Shown here one piece after another: positions 17,098 through 25,419 of a stretch of DNA of 64,000 nt. The first letter of the stretch is position 1, and each line of letters opens with the position of its first letter. The notes under the pieces were generated by a model, which ran no database searches, was not told the origin of the DNA, and saw only the letters and a list, made by a program, of their open reading frames with translations. Position numbers and translations under genes: made by a program. The stretch spans positions 3,290,501 through 3,354,500 of the forward strand of contig NZ_CP095049.1 in the NCBI RefSeq assembly GCF_022919135.1, read 5' to 3'. The DNA is from Hymenobacter cellulosivorans (lineage in GTDB: Bacteria > Bacteroidota > Bacteroidia > Cytophagales > Hymenobacteraceae).

Positions 17098-18063
17098 TCA
17101 GGAGTGCTGAACGATGGCAAAATAGAGCGGCATGCCCACGGTGATATTGAAGGGAAACGTAACGCCCAGCGCCATGGGCAGGTACAGACCGGGGTCGGCT
17201 TTGGGCGCGGCCAAGCGCATGGCGGCTGGCACGGCTATGTAAGAAGCACTGGCCGCCAGAATAGCAAAGATGAAGCGGTTGCCCTCGCTCGGGGTAATCC
17301 AGTGGCTGGCCGCGGCCACGAGGGAGCCGTTGAGCAGGGGCATAAGCAGGGCAAAGGCCGTCACGAAGCGCCCATAGTGGCGAAAAGCCGTGAAGCGCCG
17401 GGCCGTGACCATGCCCATTTCGAGCAGGAAAATAGCCAGAAACCCCTTGAAGATGTCGGTGGTAAAGGGCTTGATGCCATCGGCCTGCTTGGTGTCGGCA
17501 ATCAGGCCGATGATGAGGCTGCCCAGCACCATCAGGACGCTGCCGTTTGTAAAGGAGTGCTGCACGATGGAGCCCAGGCTGGGGCGGGCCGCTGCCGAAT
17601 CGGCTTCGTAGCGTTGCATCAGGATAACCCCCACAATAATAGCGGGTGCCTCCATCAGGGCCATTACCGCCACCATGTGCCCGCCGAAAGTCAGCTGCTG
17701 GGCTTCCAGAAACGACACGGCCGACACAAACGTGACGGCACTGACCGAGCCGTAGGCGGCGGCCACCGCCCCGGCATCGGCCACGCTCAGCCGGCGTTTG
17801 AGCACGAAAAAGGTGTAGAGCGGAATCAGGGCCGCCACCACTAGGCCAAAACCCAGCGAGTAGAGAATTTCCTGGCTAAACGCACTGTGGGCCAGCTCTT
17901 GTCCGCCTTTAAAGCCAATGGCGAAAAGCAGGTACAGAGAAATGAACTTGACCGTGGTGGGCGGAATCTCCAGGTCACTTTTCACCAGCGTGGCGATAAT
18001 GCCGAGCACGAAGAAAAGCAGGGTCGGGTTAGTCAGGTTGGAGAGCAGTACGTGGGTATCCAT
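17098..18063 (-). CDS. sbtA: SbtA-type sodium-dependent bicarbonate transporter
   Basis: The 321-residue product has about ten membrane helices in two inverted halves, as in the SbtA/DUF897 family: TLLFFVLGIIATLVKSDLEI near the start, LYLLFAIGFKGGQELA (about 44-60), the mid-protein region AVMALMEAPAIIVGVILMQR, and a C-terminal FAILAASASYIAVPAAMRLA. The conserved KGG and SASYIAVPAAMR segments are the family hallmarks. It would import bicarbonate with Na+ to supply carboxylases. No PII-like SbtB gene is seen next to it. Upstream (18064-18509) is a 446-bp stretch with no supported gene. Confidence 0.9.
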   Translation of the reverse strand: MDTHVLLSNLTNPTLLFFVLGIIATLVKSDLEIPPTTVKFISLYLLFAIGFKGGQELAHSAFSQEILYSLGFGLVVAALIPLYTFFVLKRRLSVADAGAVAAAYGSVSAVTFVSAVSFLEAQQLTFGGHMVAVMALMEAPAIIVGVILMQRYEADSAAARPSLGSIVQHSFTNGSVLMVLGSLIIGLIADTKQADGIKPFTTDIFKGFLAIFLLEMGMVTARRFTAFRHYGRFVTAFALLMPLLNGSLVAAASHWITPSEGNRFIFAILAASASYIAVPAAMRLAAPKADPGLYLPMALGVTFPFNITVGMPLYFAIVQHS

Positions 18064-18509
18064 GTAGACAGGGAAAAAGGAAGGCTTGGAGGATGGGGCC
18101 GGGGCATAGTCGGCCAGGCCTAGCCAGCAAGAGCTGCCGGAAGGCTTGGGACGCGTCGTAATGCGGGCTTTAGCTAACTGAATAAGTTGGCAGCAGTGGC
18201 TGCCGATTGGCCGTGGCGGGCATACTGCGCGGGGCCGCCGCGGCCAATGATGCGCCGGAGAAGAAGCGGAATTTGGAGTTGCACGCGCGGCGGGCGGCAG
18301 GCAAAGTTTTGGCTAAAATGGGTAAACAGGGGCTACTATATGCATTCGGTTACATCAACCAGCTTCACCACCGGCAGGCCGCCGACCAGCAGCCTACCCC
18401 CGGTATGCTAAAAGCCATAACCACTACTAGGAAGGACCTCCGCGCCTCGCTGCTCACAACCCCCAATGACGTACTGCCCGCGCTAGGGCAGCGGCGGGCT
18501 GCATGCCGC
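18064..18509. other. Intergenic region without supported gene
   Basis: Between the start of the SbtA gene and the end of the TetR gene I find no convincing coding sequence. A phase open on the + strand from a TTG at 18207 encodes a stretch with GKVLAKMGKQGLLYAFGYIN, but it has no good start, runs into the TetR gene antisense and has no recognisable family; it may be a relic. Confidence 0.4.
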
Positions 18510-19184
18510 CTAAGCCAGAGAAGCAAAAGCGAGCTGCTCCAGAAAGGCGTAGATCGTATTGCTGGCTGCCTCGCGGGCCGGCGCATCGGTTAGGGAGGGC
18601 AGGTGCTGGGCGAAAAACAGCTGCTTGCGCGACGACTCCAGCAGGGTGCTGACCAGCGCGTGCGGGTAGGCATAGGTGGGGTTGATTTCCTGCACTACGG
18701 CCACAATGCCGGCTGCCAGCTGCTTGTATTCCCGAAACAGCCCTTCGCGGTTGTCGTCGTCCACGTCGCGGGTGAGGTAAGACTTGGAGGCCTCGTGCAC
18801 CACGATGCGGTAGAGGGCGGCCTCGTCGAGCTGGCTGGTTGCCGGGTCGTCTTGGTAGGCCCGGGTGAGAATGCCCAGAATCAGGCGCAGCCGCTCCCGG
18901 GCGTCGGGCACGTTGTGGGTGTGAAACCGAATCTGGTAGCGCAACCAGGCCCAGTACCAGCTTACCAGATACACCAGCAGCCGGTGCTTATTCTCGAAAT
19001 ACCGGTAGAGCGAGGCCTCCGTGGACTCCATCCGCTGGGCCAGCTTCTTGAAGGTAAATTGCTCAAAACCGATTTCGTCAATCAGCAGCACGCTTTCAGC
19101 CACTAGGCGGCGGCCCAAGTCCGTGCCTTGCGGGTCGCGCAGGTAGAGTTTTTCGTTCAGCTCGATGCGGAGTTGCGGGTTCAT
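18510..19184 (-). CDS. TetR family transcriptional regulator
   Basis: The 224-residue protein has an N-terminal TetR DNA-binding domain: RRLVAESVLLIDEIGFEQFT (about 27-46) and the helix-turn-helix FKKLAQRMESTEASLYRYFE followed by NKHRLL (about 47-72). A helical ligand-binding domain follows. The ATG at 19184 is chosen because upstream residues have no homology pattern. The gene begins 84 bp after the isocitrate dehydrogenase stop on the same strand. A 10-bp match (TGATAGTTTT) to half of the palindrome upstream of icd lies at 19219-19228, just before this gene, so self-regulation and control of icd are plausible but inferred. Confidence 0.9.
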   Translation of the reverse strand: MNPQLRIELNEKLYLRDPQGTDLGRRLVAESVLLIDEIGFEQFTFKKLAQRMESTEASLYRYFENKHRLLVYLVSWYWAWLRYQIRFHTHNVPDARERLRLILGILTRAYQDDPATSQLDEAALYRIVVHEASKSYLTRDVDDDNREGLFREYKQLAAGIVAVVQEINPTYAYPHALVSTLLESSRKQLFFAQHLPSLTDAPAREAASNTIYAFLEQLAFASLA

Positions 19185-19218
19185 ACGGTCAGGTGAAGAA
19201 GGGTTGCACTCCCAAAGA

Positions 19219-19228
19219 TGATAGTTTT
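19219..19228 (-). promoter_or_regulatory. Candidate TetR operator half-site
   Basis: TGATAGTTTT (19219-19228, + strand) repeats the left arm and spacer of the palindrome at 20836-20852 exactly. It lies about 35 bp upstream of the TetR start, next to CATCTTTG on the minus strand, which is close to the Bacteroidota -7 element TAnnTTTG. Confidence 0.4.
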
Positions 19229-19268
19229 GCTTTCTTTGCTGCACCTGTCGTGGCCCGTACCACAAGGT

Positions 19269-20756
19269 TTACTCTCCTTGACCTAATGAAAAGGCCCGTC
19301 GCCCGTCCATCAGATACAGGTGCTCGGTTTTGATGACGTAGAAGTTGAAATCGGCCAAGCGGTGTAGCAGGAACAGCACGTCCAGGTAGGGCACGGGGGT
19401 AAATTCCAGCTGGGAGCTGCCTACCAGGGCATCAGTGGCTACGAAGCGGCAGCGCCAGTGGTCGGTACAAAAGGTTTCGGGGTGGCCGTCGGGATAAACT
19501 TTTACGCCGCGGTTGGTGATGAGCTTGAGCTTCGTGCGCGAGCCGGTGAGGCGTTCGAGCTGCGGGCCCAGCTTGGCGGCCTGTTTCCCGTCCCAGCGCA
19601 GGAAGATATCCATGCCCACCAACTGCTGCCGCACGGGGGCTTTGCCGTACAGAGGCACGGGACTGAGAACCGGTGCCTTCGGCGCCTCAATTTCCCGCAC
19701 GGGCACAGCGGCCAGCTGCTGCGGCTCCTGGCCCAGGCGCGCAATCACTGCGTCGGCAAATTCTGCGGTACTGACTTTCCGCTGGCTGGTTTCGGGGTGG
19801 AAGATGTCGGCCGGGTGCAGGCCATCTTCCAGCGTGCGCAGCCAGGCGTTGTGGATACGGGCCGCTATATCGTGCTGGCCCAGGTGGCCCAGCATCAACA
19901 CGGCCGCCTGCAACAAGCCCGAGGGGTTGGCCACGTTCCGGCCCGCAATGTCGGGGGCTGAGCCGTGGATGGCCTCGAACAGGGCTCCACTGTCGCCGAT
20001 GTTGGCCGAGCCGGCCAAGCCTACCGAGCCCGTCAGCTGGGCTACCACGTCGGAGAGGATGTCGCCGTAGAGGTTCATGGTCACCACCACGTCGTAGCGC
20101 TCGGGCGTATCGGCCAGCCGGGCCGTGCCAATGTCGATAATCTGGTGGTCCTGCTCCACCTCGGGGTACTCCTGGCCAATTTCCTCGAACACCCGGTGAA
20201 ACAGGCCATCGGTCAGCTTCATGATGTTGTCCTTGGTCATGCAGGTAAGCCGGCGGCGGCCGTGCTGGCGGCAGTACTCAAAGGCGTAGCGCACGATTTT
20301 CTCGCACCCCGGCCGCGACACCAGCTTCAGGCACTGCACCACGTCGGGGGTTTGCTGGTGCTCGATGCCGGCGTACAGATCTTCCTCGTTTTCGCGGATG
20401 ATGACCACGTCCAGTTTCGGGTGGCGGGTGGCTACGGCCGGATGCAGCGAGCGGCAGGGCCGCACGTTGGCGTAGAGGCCCAGGGTTTTGCGCAAGGTTA
20501 CGTTCAGGCTTTTATAGCCTCCGCCCAGCGGCGTGGTGATGGGCGCCTTGAGGAGCACCCGGGTGCGCCGCAACGATTCCCAGGCCGCCGGATGAATGCC
20601 CGAACTATGACCGGCTCGGTACACCTGCTCACCAACATCGATAAACTCGGGCTGCAGCGCTGCCCCTGCGGCTTCGAGTACGCGCAGGGTTTGCGTCATG
20701 ATTTCCGGGCCGATACCGTCGCCGGTAGCTACTGTAATGGGAATAGGTGACTGCAT
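19269..20756 (-). CDS. icd: NADP-dependent isocitrate dehydrogenase (long form)
   Basis: The 495-residue protein begins with the IDH/IMDH fold, VATGDGIGPEIMTQTLRVLE, and has the substrate motif LNVTLRKTLGLYANVRPCRS, IIRENEEDLYAGIEH, the metal-binding NLYGDILSDVVAQLTGSVGL and HGSAPDIAGRNVANPSG. After about residue 340 a second domain of roughly 140 residues follows (VGMDIFLRWDGKQAAKLGPQ through FYVIKTEHLYLMDG), the extension known from Thermus-type enzymes. It oxidises isocitrate to 2-oxoglutarate in the TCA cycle. The ATG at 20756 is preferred over the one two codons earlier. Strong palindromes lie upstream. Confidence 0.95.
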   Translation of the reverse strand: MQSPIPITVATGDGIGPEIMTQTLRVLEAAGAALQPEFIDVGEQVYRAGHSSGIHPAAWESLRRTRVLLKAPITTPLGGGYKSLNVTLRKTLGLYANVRPCRSLHPAVATRHPKLDVVIIRENEEDLYAGIEHQQTPDVVQCLKLVSRPGCEKIVRYAFEYCRQHGRRRLTCMTKDNIMKLTDGLFHRVFEEIGQEYPEVEQDHQIIDIGTARLADTPERYDVVVTMNLYGDILSDVVAQLTGSVGLAGSANIGDSGALFEAIHGSAPDIAGRNVANPSGLLQAAVLMLGHLGQHDIAARIHNAWLRTLEDGLHPADIFHPETSQRKVSTAEFADAVIARLGQEPQQLAAVPVREIEAPKAPVLSPVPLYGKAPVRQQLVGMDIFLRWDGKQAAKLGPQLERLTGSRTKLKLITNRGVKVYPDGHPETFCTDHWRCRFVATDALVGSSQLEFTPVPYLDVLFLLHRLADFNFYVIKTEHLYLMDGRRAFSLGQGE

Positions 20757-20775
20757 GAGCAAAAGACAGTTAAGG

Positions 20776-20818
20776 ATGTTTGCAGCGTTGAGCCAACCCG
20801 GCTCAACGCTGCAAACAT
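20776..20818. repeat. 19-bp inverted repeat in the icd leader
   Basis: Perfect arms 20776-20794 (ATGTTTGCAGCGTTGAGCC) and 20800-20818 are separated by AACCC. It starts 20 bp upstream of the icd ATG and its right arm overlaps the predicted -7 element, so the hairpin would form at the very 5' end of the icd transcript or serve as an operator. Confidence 0.8.
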
Positions 20819-20819
20819 A
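20812..20819 (-). promoter_or_regulatory. Predicted -7 promoter element of icd
   Basis: On the minus strand this reads TATGTTTG, an exact match to the Bacteroidota primary sigma factor -7 consensus TAnnTTTG, about 56 bp upstream of the start codon. No clear TTTG -33 element is seen at the usual distance; the palindrome 20836-20852 occupies that region. Confidence 0.45.
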
Positions 20820-20835
20820 CAGATACTTTCTATAT

Positions 20836-20852
20836 TGATAGTTTTACTATCA
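20836..20852. promoter_or_regulatory. Palindromic operator candidate upstream of icd
   Basis: TGATAGT-TTT-ACTATCA is a perfect 7-bp inverted repeat with a 3-bp spacer, the size of a TetR-family site. It overlaps the -33 region of the predicted icd promoter. Its half-site recurs upstream of the TetR gene located directly downstream of icd. Confidence 0.5.
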
Positions 20853-21160
20853 TAAAAGATTGTAAAAATATTTTCCCAGTTGCTGACAACCGTAGGATAG
20901 TGGTGCCGGTTGGTTTCGGCAGATGGGGTATTGGGTCTGGTACGACTGGCTTGCAGGCAGCAAAGCCCCCGTGCCGACGCATGGGAGCAGGGGGCCGTCG
21001 TCTTATAAGCAGTTGCTCGCTGCAGTAGCTACGTTTGGGCACACCTGTAACTCCTAAGCCCTCAAGGCCAGGAAAGGGGGAATGCACCAGAGGCATTCGC
21101 TAAGCCATGGCTGCCAGAGTTCAGGTCCTCAAAATGCCATTGACAGCGGACCTGCGGCGG

Positions 21161-21240
21161 CTGGCTAAAGCCAATCGCGCCAGCAGTCTAGAACTGCTGG
21201 CGCGATTGCCGCGTGTACTTTCAGCAGTTGGTTTAGCCAG
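21161..21240. repeat. Nested inverted repeat downstream of the NmrA-like gene
   Basis: Inner arms CAATCGCGCCAGCAGT (21172-21187) and their perfect complement (21193-21208) flank CTAGA. Outer arms CTGGCTAAA (21161-21169) and TTTAGCCAG (21232-21240) enclose them. It may be a terminator for the minus-strand gene ending at 21293, though no T-run follows. The rest of 20860-21292 holds no gene that I can support. Confidence 0.75.
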
Positions 21241-21292
21241 GCTGCTTCCTCCCGCTACGGCTCGTAAGTGCAGCACAAATACGTACGCTGCG

Positions 21293-22258
21293 CTAGTCGC
21301 GGCCGGCCAGCACCTCGCGCACCTTGGTCCACCGGATTTCCGGGTACCGGTCGTTGTCCAGGGGCTCGGTCAGTTTGGCCTGGCCGCTGAGCATGTTGTG
21401 CAGGTATTGCATGCCCTGCCAGGGCGGAAATACCTCATTCTGGGCCGGCGCCACCGTTTTGGTCACCTTAATCAGGCCCGCTAGCACGCCCAGGCCGCCG
21501 GCCCGCAACAACTTAAACTCCTGGCCCGTGGCCGCCTGAGCCGCCGCCTGCAGCCCGCGGATGCTGGCTACTTCGCCGGCCACGCGCAGGTAGCGGGGCG
21601 TGGTCGGGTCCAGGGCCGCGGCGGCCGCAAACTCGGCCGTGTTGACCATCGTGGTGAAGTCCAGGGGCTGGTCGGGGCTGCCCCAGTACAGCACCCGGCG
21701 CGGCCCGGTGAGGATAACCGGCGCCTGGCCCTTAAGCAGGTCCGTAAACATGCCGTTGAGCACCGAAGTAGCCTGGATGGGAGCCTGGTCGAGGCGGCGG
21801 GCAAACTCGCGGCGCAGGTCGAAATTGCGGTTGGAGCCCTCGGGTAGGCGGGTGAAGTCGGCGGAGTAGTCGGAGGGAATAAAGCGCGGTACGCCGGCTG
21901 CCACGGCTGCGTCAAGCAGGCGGGTTTGGGCATCCACAATCACCTCCCGCAGCCCCGAGAGAGCCGAAACAACGCACGTAGCGCCCTGGCAGGCCCGGGT
22001 CAGGGCCGCGGCGTCATCATATTCCACGGCCAGCACTTCCACGCCCTGCAGGCGCAGGGAGGTGGCTTCGGCGCCGGTGGTAGCCAAGGGGCGCACCAGG
22101 GCCCGCACTGTGGCACCACGCTGGCGTAGGGCGTGGGCAATCAGCAAGCCCAGGGCCCCGGTGGCGCCGGCCAGTACGATGGGAGCTGCCGAAGCAGCAG
22201 ACGAGTCGGAAGAAGGTGCAGTAGTGGTGGAATCCATGAGTTCAGAAGGTGAATGCAC
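21293..22258 (-). CDS. NmrA-like NAD(P)-binding protein
   Basis: After a Ser/Ala-rich leader the protein has the atypical Rossmann motif IVLAGATGALGLLIAHALRQ (residues about 27-46), the RALVRP NADP-type loop, and VVSALSGLREVIVDAQTRLL, followed by GVPRFIPSDYSADFTRLPEG, all typical of the NmrA/isoflavone reductase family. Such proteins act as redox sensors or reductases of unknown substrates. The start could be at 22258 (321 residues) or at the ATG at 22237 (314 residues), which skips MHSPSEL. It is followed by a nested inverted repeat. Confidence 0.88.
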   Translation of the reverse strand: MHSPSELMDSTTTAPSSDSSAASAAPIVLAGATGALGLLIAHALRQRGATVRALVRPLATTGAEATSLRLQGVEVLAVEYDDAAALTRACQGATCVVSALSGLREVIVDAQTRLLDAAVAAGVPRFIPSDYSADFTRLPEGSNRNFDLRREFARRLDQAPIQATSVLNGMFTDLLKGQAPVILTGPRRVLYWGSPDQPLDFTTMVNTAEFAAAAALDPTTPRYLRVAGEVASIRGLQAAAQAATGQEFKLLRAGGLGVLAGLIKVTKTVAPAQNEVFPPWQGMQYLHNMLSGQAKLTEPLDNDRYPEIRWTKVREVLAGRD

Positions 22259-22284
22259 TAAGTAACCGCAAACAGCCGCCAGGG

Positions 22285-22869
22285 TTAGCGGGCCGTCAGC
22301 TCAAAGATCTCGCCCCCGGCCAGCTCGTAGCGAATCAGGCCGTCCTGCTTGTCCCAGTAAAAGGCGCGCACGGGCCCGGTGCCGCGTTGGGTGGCGTTCT
22401 GGCCCAGGCGAAAAACATAGGCTGCCGGGTAGGTTTTGCCGGTCGTGCTCAAGGTGCAGGCCTGGCGTACGAGCTGGGCTAAAGGGACGCCGGACCGGGC
22501 GGCAGTGGCGCACTCCAGGCCGGCTAGGTTGAGCGTAAGCCAGCCGGCGCGCTTGGGATTGTGCTTACGGATGTTCACCACAAAGTCGCGGTGCTGGGCA
22601 TCGTAGGGGGCAGCGGGCCGCAGCACGAGCTGACTGAAAATGGGTTGGTAGGACCCGGCTTCCAGCTTGTTGCAATTCGTGTTTTCATGCCACTCCTGCC
22701 GGGGCAGCACCGTGGCGGTGGCCGTGCGGCCCTGGTTGCTGCGGAACGTAAGTCGGCTACCCTCTGTGTAGTTGGCAAACCAGGCCCGTTCGTCGGCCGA
22801 CAACGTCACTTCCTGGCAGGTGCCACACCCGCCGAGCAGTAGGGAGAAGATGGGCAAAAGAGTTTTCAT
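22285..22869 (-). CDS. Lipoprotein of unknown function
   Basis: From the ATG at 22869 the 194-residue product begins MKTLLPIFSLLLGGCGTCQE with lipobox LGGC. The mature part includes GSRLTFRSNQGRTATATVLP and a C-terminal VRAFYWDKQDGLIRYELAGG, suggesting a beta-sandwich. It resembles other small Hymenobacteraceae lipoproteins, without a named family. It ends 26 bp before the NmrA-like gene begins on the same strand, so an operon of the two is possible. Confidence 0.75.
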   Translation of the reverse strand: MKTLLPIFSLLLGGCGTCQEVTLSADERAWFANYTEGSRLTFRSNQGRTATATVLPRQEWHENTNCNKLEAGSYQPIFSQLVLRPAAPYDAQHRDFVVNIRKHNPKRAGWLTLNLAGLECATAARSGVPLAQLVRQACTLSTTGKTYPAAYVFRLGQNATQRGTGPVRAFYWDKQDGLIRYELAGGEIFELTAR

Positions 22870-23033
22870 GACCGGCCGTGGGGAAGGCAAGGTGCGCCTT
22901 GTTGAACTCCTCCATACGCAGCTTCCCGGGGTGGGGTCGGAAAAGTCGTGTGGGTGGGTAGCATGGAAGGTCTCGGGCTCCGGGTGAGGATGGACCGGAC
23001 ATGCTATTTTCGCGCTGCTACCTGCTTTCTGCT

Positions 23034-23636
23034 ATGTCATTGCCTGCTTTCTTCCCTGAGTCCCGACCCGTGGTGCTGGAGTCGTACTGCCTGGCCTGGG
23101 CCGAGGAATAGCAGCGGCTGGCCGCCCGCCTGCGGGCCGCGGCGGGTTCTGGCCTAGCGCGTATCGACCATATCGGTTCGACGGCCGTGCCCGGCCTGAG
23201 TGCCAAGGACGTCATCGACGTGCAGCTGACTGTCGCTACGCTGGCCCAGGCCAGCGGCTGGCTGGCAGCACTGCGCCGGGTGGGCTTCCGCCGCGGCGAG
23301 GACTGGCAGTATGACATTTTTCATCCGCTGCCCTCTGATTCGCCGGAGCTGCGCAAGCTCTACCTGCGGGAGCCGGCCGGGGAGCGGCGGTTGCACCTGC
23401 ACGTTCGGGGAGCGGGCCGCTTCAACGCGCGCTACGCCCTGCTCTGCCGCGACTACCTGCGCGCCCACGCCCCGGCCCGGCAGGAGTATGAGCTGCTCAA
23501 GCAGCGGGCCGCCCAGCTTTTCCCGACCAGTATCGAGGGGGATTTATTTCTAAAGGAGCCCGTATTTCATTTGCTCTACCAAGCCGCCGAGCTGTGGGCC
23601 GAAAAAGTGGGTTGGCAGTTGCCACAGCCCGAGTAA
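23034..23636 (+). pseudogene. GrpB family protein, interrupted by an in-frame amber codon
   Basis: From the ATG at 23034 the frame reads MSLPAFFPESRPVVLESYCL and AWAEE, then TAG at 23109-23111, then QRLAARLRAAAG and RIDHIGSTAVPGLSAKDVID, FHPLPSDSPELRKLYLREP and NARYALLCRDYLRAHAP down to 23636. The HIGSTAVPGL motif and the order of blocks identify GrpB (a nucleotidyltransferase-fold family of unknown function). The downstream part alone, from a GTG at 23187, would lack the catalytic-type N-terminal motif. A single substitution, for example TAC to TAG, explains the break; it is not in a homopolymer. Confidence 0.8.
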
Positions 23637-23656
23637 GATGGGCGCGTAAGAGGCAG

Positions 23657-24424
23657 CTAGGCGCTTTTGAAAAAGCGGATCAGCTCCCGCACCTGATTTA
23701 AAAACTGAGCGTCTTCGGAGAGGCGGGCAATATCGGTGGCAATTTGGCGGGCCAACGCCTCGTGGTCACGGCTATTTTGGCGGGTGAGTTCCTCCAGGCG
23801 GCCATCGAGCCGGTCGAGCTGCAGGCGCAGGGTGGCCTGGCCCTGCGCCTGGTCATGGGCCCAGGAGCCGGGCTGCGCTACATTGAGGGCCGCCCGTACT
23901 TCCCCAAGCTGCGCTTCCAGGTCCTGGATCCGGGTACGCAGCTCCACCACATCTTCCCGGGGGTAGTGAATATGGCGCGTCATGGCCTGGAGGCGGCGGC
24001 TCAGGTGCTCGTAGGCCCGTTGCGCGGGCCGGGCAAAGGTAAGCAGCAACGCCGCGGCGGAGGCGGCGTAGCCCACCACCGTGAGTTGGTAGTACGCCAG
24101 CAGGTACAGCGTCAGGGCCGACAGCAAGTGTAGGGCAATGGCCAGCCACAGAAAGCGCCGGGCCAGGCGTTGGGCAAACCCAACGGTTTCCTCACTGACG
24201 GCAATGCCCTTCTCACGCGACTGGCGGGCCTCTTCCAGCACATCCTGGGCGGCAAAATGGGTGTTCCAGGGCAGCACCACTACTGCGGCCAGCCACCAAA
24301 AGATACCAATGCCAATTATCCAGTCGACCAGCGTGCCCGTACTCATGTGGAGCAGGTGCAGGCCGGTAAAGATGAGTAGAACCAGCAGGGTAACGGCAGT
24401 CAGAGTTGCCAGGAAGTTACGCAT
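23657..24424 (-). CDS. Membrane protein with C-terminal coiled coil, unknown function
   Basis: The 255-residue product starts at the ATG at 24424 with MRNFLATLTAVTLLVLLIFT and contains four membrane helices in the first 130 residues, including LVDWIIGIGIFWWLAAVVVL and FLWLAIALHLLSALTLYLLA. The rest is a heptad-rich coiled coil (EDVVELRTRIQDLEAQLGEV and LRLQLDRLDGRLEELTRQNS). No enzyme signature is visible. It converges with the GrpB pseudogene, with 20 bp between stops. A scaffolding or sensing role would be speculation. Confidence 0.75.
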   Translation of the reverse strand: MRNFLATLTAVTLLVLLIFTGLHLLHMSTGTLVDWIIGIGIFWWLAAVVVLPWNTHFAAQDVLEEARQSREKGIAVSEETVGFAQRLARRFLWLAIALHLLSALTLYLLAYYQLTVVGYAASAAALLLTFARPAQRAYEHLSRRLQAMTRHIHYPREDVVELRTRIQDLEAQLGEVRAALNVAQPGSWAHDQAQGQATLRLQLDRLDGRLEELTRQNSRDHEALARQIATDIARLSEDAQFLNQVRELIRFFKSA

Positions 24425-24607
24425 AGAGGAAAAGTCAGGCCGTGCCACGCGCTACGGTAGCGGTAAATATACCGGCTGCCCGGACTTCGGCCCAGGATGT
24501 GCTGCCTGCCTACACCTACTCCGTTTGCTGGGCGGCAAAAGCCGGCCTGCCTCCGCCAAAATGCGTACCCAGCAACGTACACCCACGGGCCGGGCCCACC
24601 ATGCGCG

Positions 24608-25342
24608 ATGATGAGCAAGCAATTTCCTGGAGCCACCAAAGCAAAAAGCTCCCCGCAGCCTGGGCCACAAGCTCTCTGCTGGGTGCTAGCTGCGGCCGTT
24701 GTCGGCACCCTATGCGCGTGCGCCGACGAGCCGGCCCGGCGGCAGGATTCCGAGTTGCGCGTAGACCAACCGGCCGCTGCCCCGCAAGCCCCCAGCAGCC
24801 CTCCCAGCGTCGAAACCTCACCACCCGCGCCCGTCACAGGCAGCCGCTACCGGGTACGGGCCGAAACGGCCTACTTCTACGATTCGCCCCGCCAAACCAA
24901 GCCCACGGGCCAGTACCTGCGCCGCGGCGACGTGCTCTACGGGCAGATGGAAGGCAACGGCTTTGTTCGCACCCAGTTTGTAAATCCGGCCGGGGCTACC
25001 ATAACCGGCTGGCTGAAACAGGAAGAAGTAAGCCGCCTGGCTACCAGCAGTGCCGTGCAGCGGCCCCCCGCACGGCCCAGTGCTCCGGCAGAAACGCCGG
25101 AAACCCCAGCGCCTGGCTTCGAGACGGGAACTCGTGCCAGCGGCGCCCGTACGGCCGTGGTGCGCGTGGCCCGCTCGTACTTCTACAACTCGCCCGACCT
25201 GCTGACGCCCCGCCGGGCCTACTGTGAGCAGGGCGACAAAGTAAATCTGGGCCAGGAGCAGGGCCAGGCCGTGTATGTCACCTTTACCAACTGGGAAAAA
25301 GTAACTACCCGGGGCTGGATGCGCAAGGACGCGTTGCGCTAA
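24608..25342 (+). CDS. Lipoprotein with two SH3-like repeats
   Basis: The 244-residue product has a hydrophobic segment CWVLAAAVVGTLCACADEP (about 22-40) that looks like a lipoprotein signal preceded by an unusually long N-region. Two similar domains follow: one with YRVRAETAYFYDSPRQTKPT and GWLKQEEVSRL, another with VVRVARSYFYNSPDLLTPRR and GWMRKDALR. Both follow the bacterial SH3-like pattern (YFY.SP...G..V...GW). These domains usually bind cell-wall peptides. ATGs at 24608 and 24611 are both possible; the frame is open further upstream without sense. Confidence 0.75.
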   Translation: MMSKQFPGATKAKSSPQPGPQALCWVLAAAVVGTLCACADEPARRQDSELRVDQPAAAPQAPSSPPSVETSPPAPVTGSRYRVRAETAYFYDSPRQTKPTGQYLRRGDVLYGQMEGNGFVRTQFVNPAGATITGWLKQEEVSRLATSSAVQRPPARPSAPAETPETPAPGFETGTRASGARTAVVRVARSYFYNSPDLLTPRRAYCEQGDKVNLGQEQGQAVYVTFTNWEKVTTRGWMRKDALR

Positions 25343-25419
25343 GCGCTGGCTCCAATGGTGACTGTTGTACCTTGGAGGTAGTAGCAACCGGCTGAAAAAC
25401 GCAAATTTTTCTCTGTACC

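Noticed and set aside
18207..18593. Possible small protein with GKVLAKMGKQGLLYAFGYIN
   Set aside because: TTG start, overlaps the TetR gene antisense and has no recognisable family; kept only as a possible relic.
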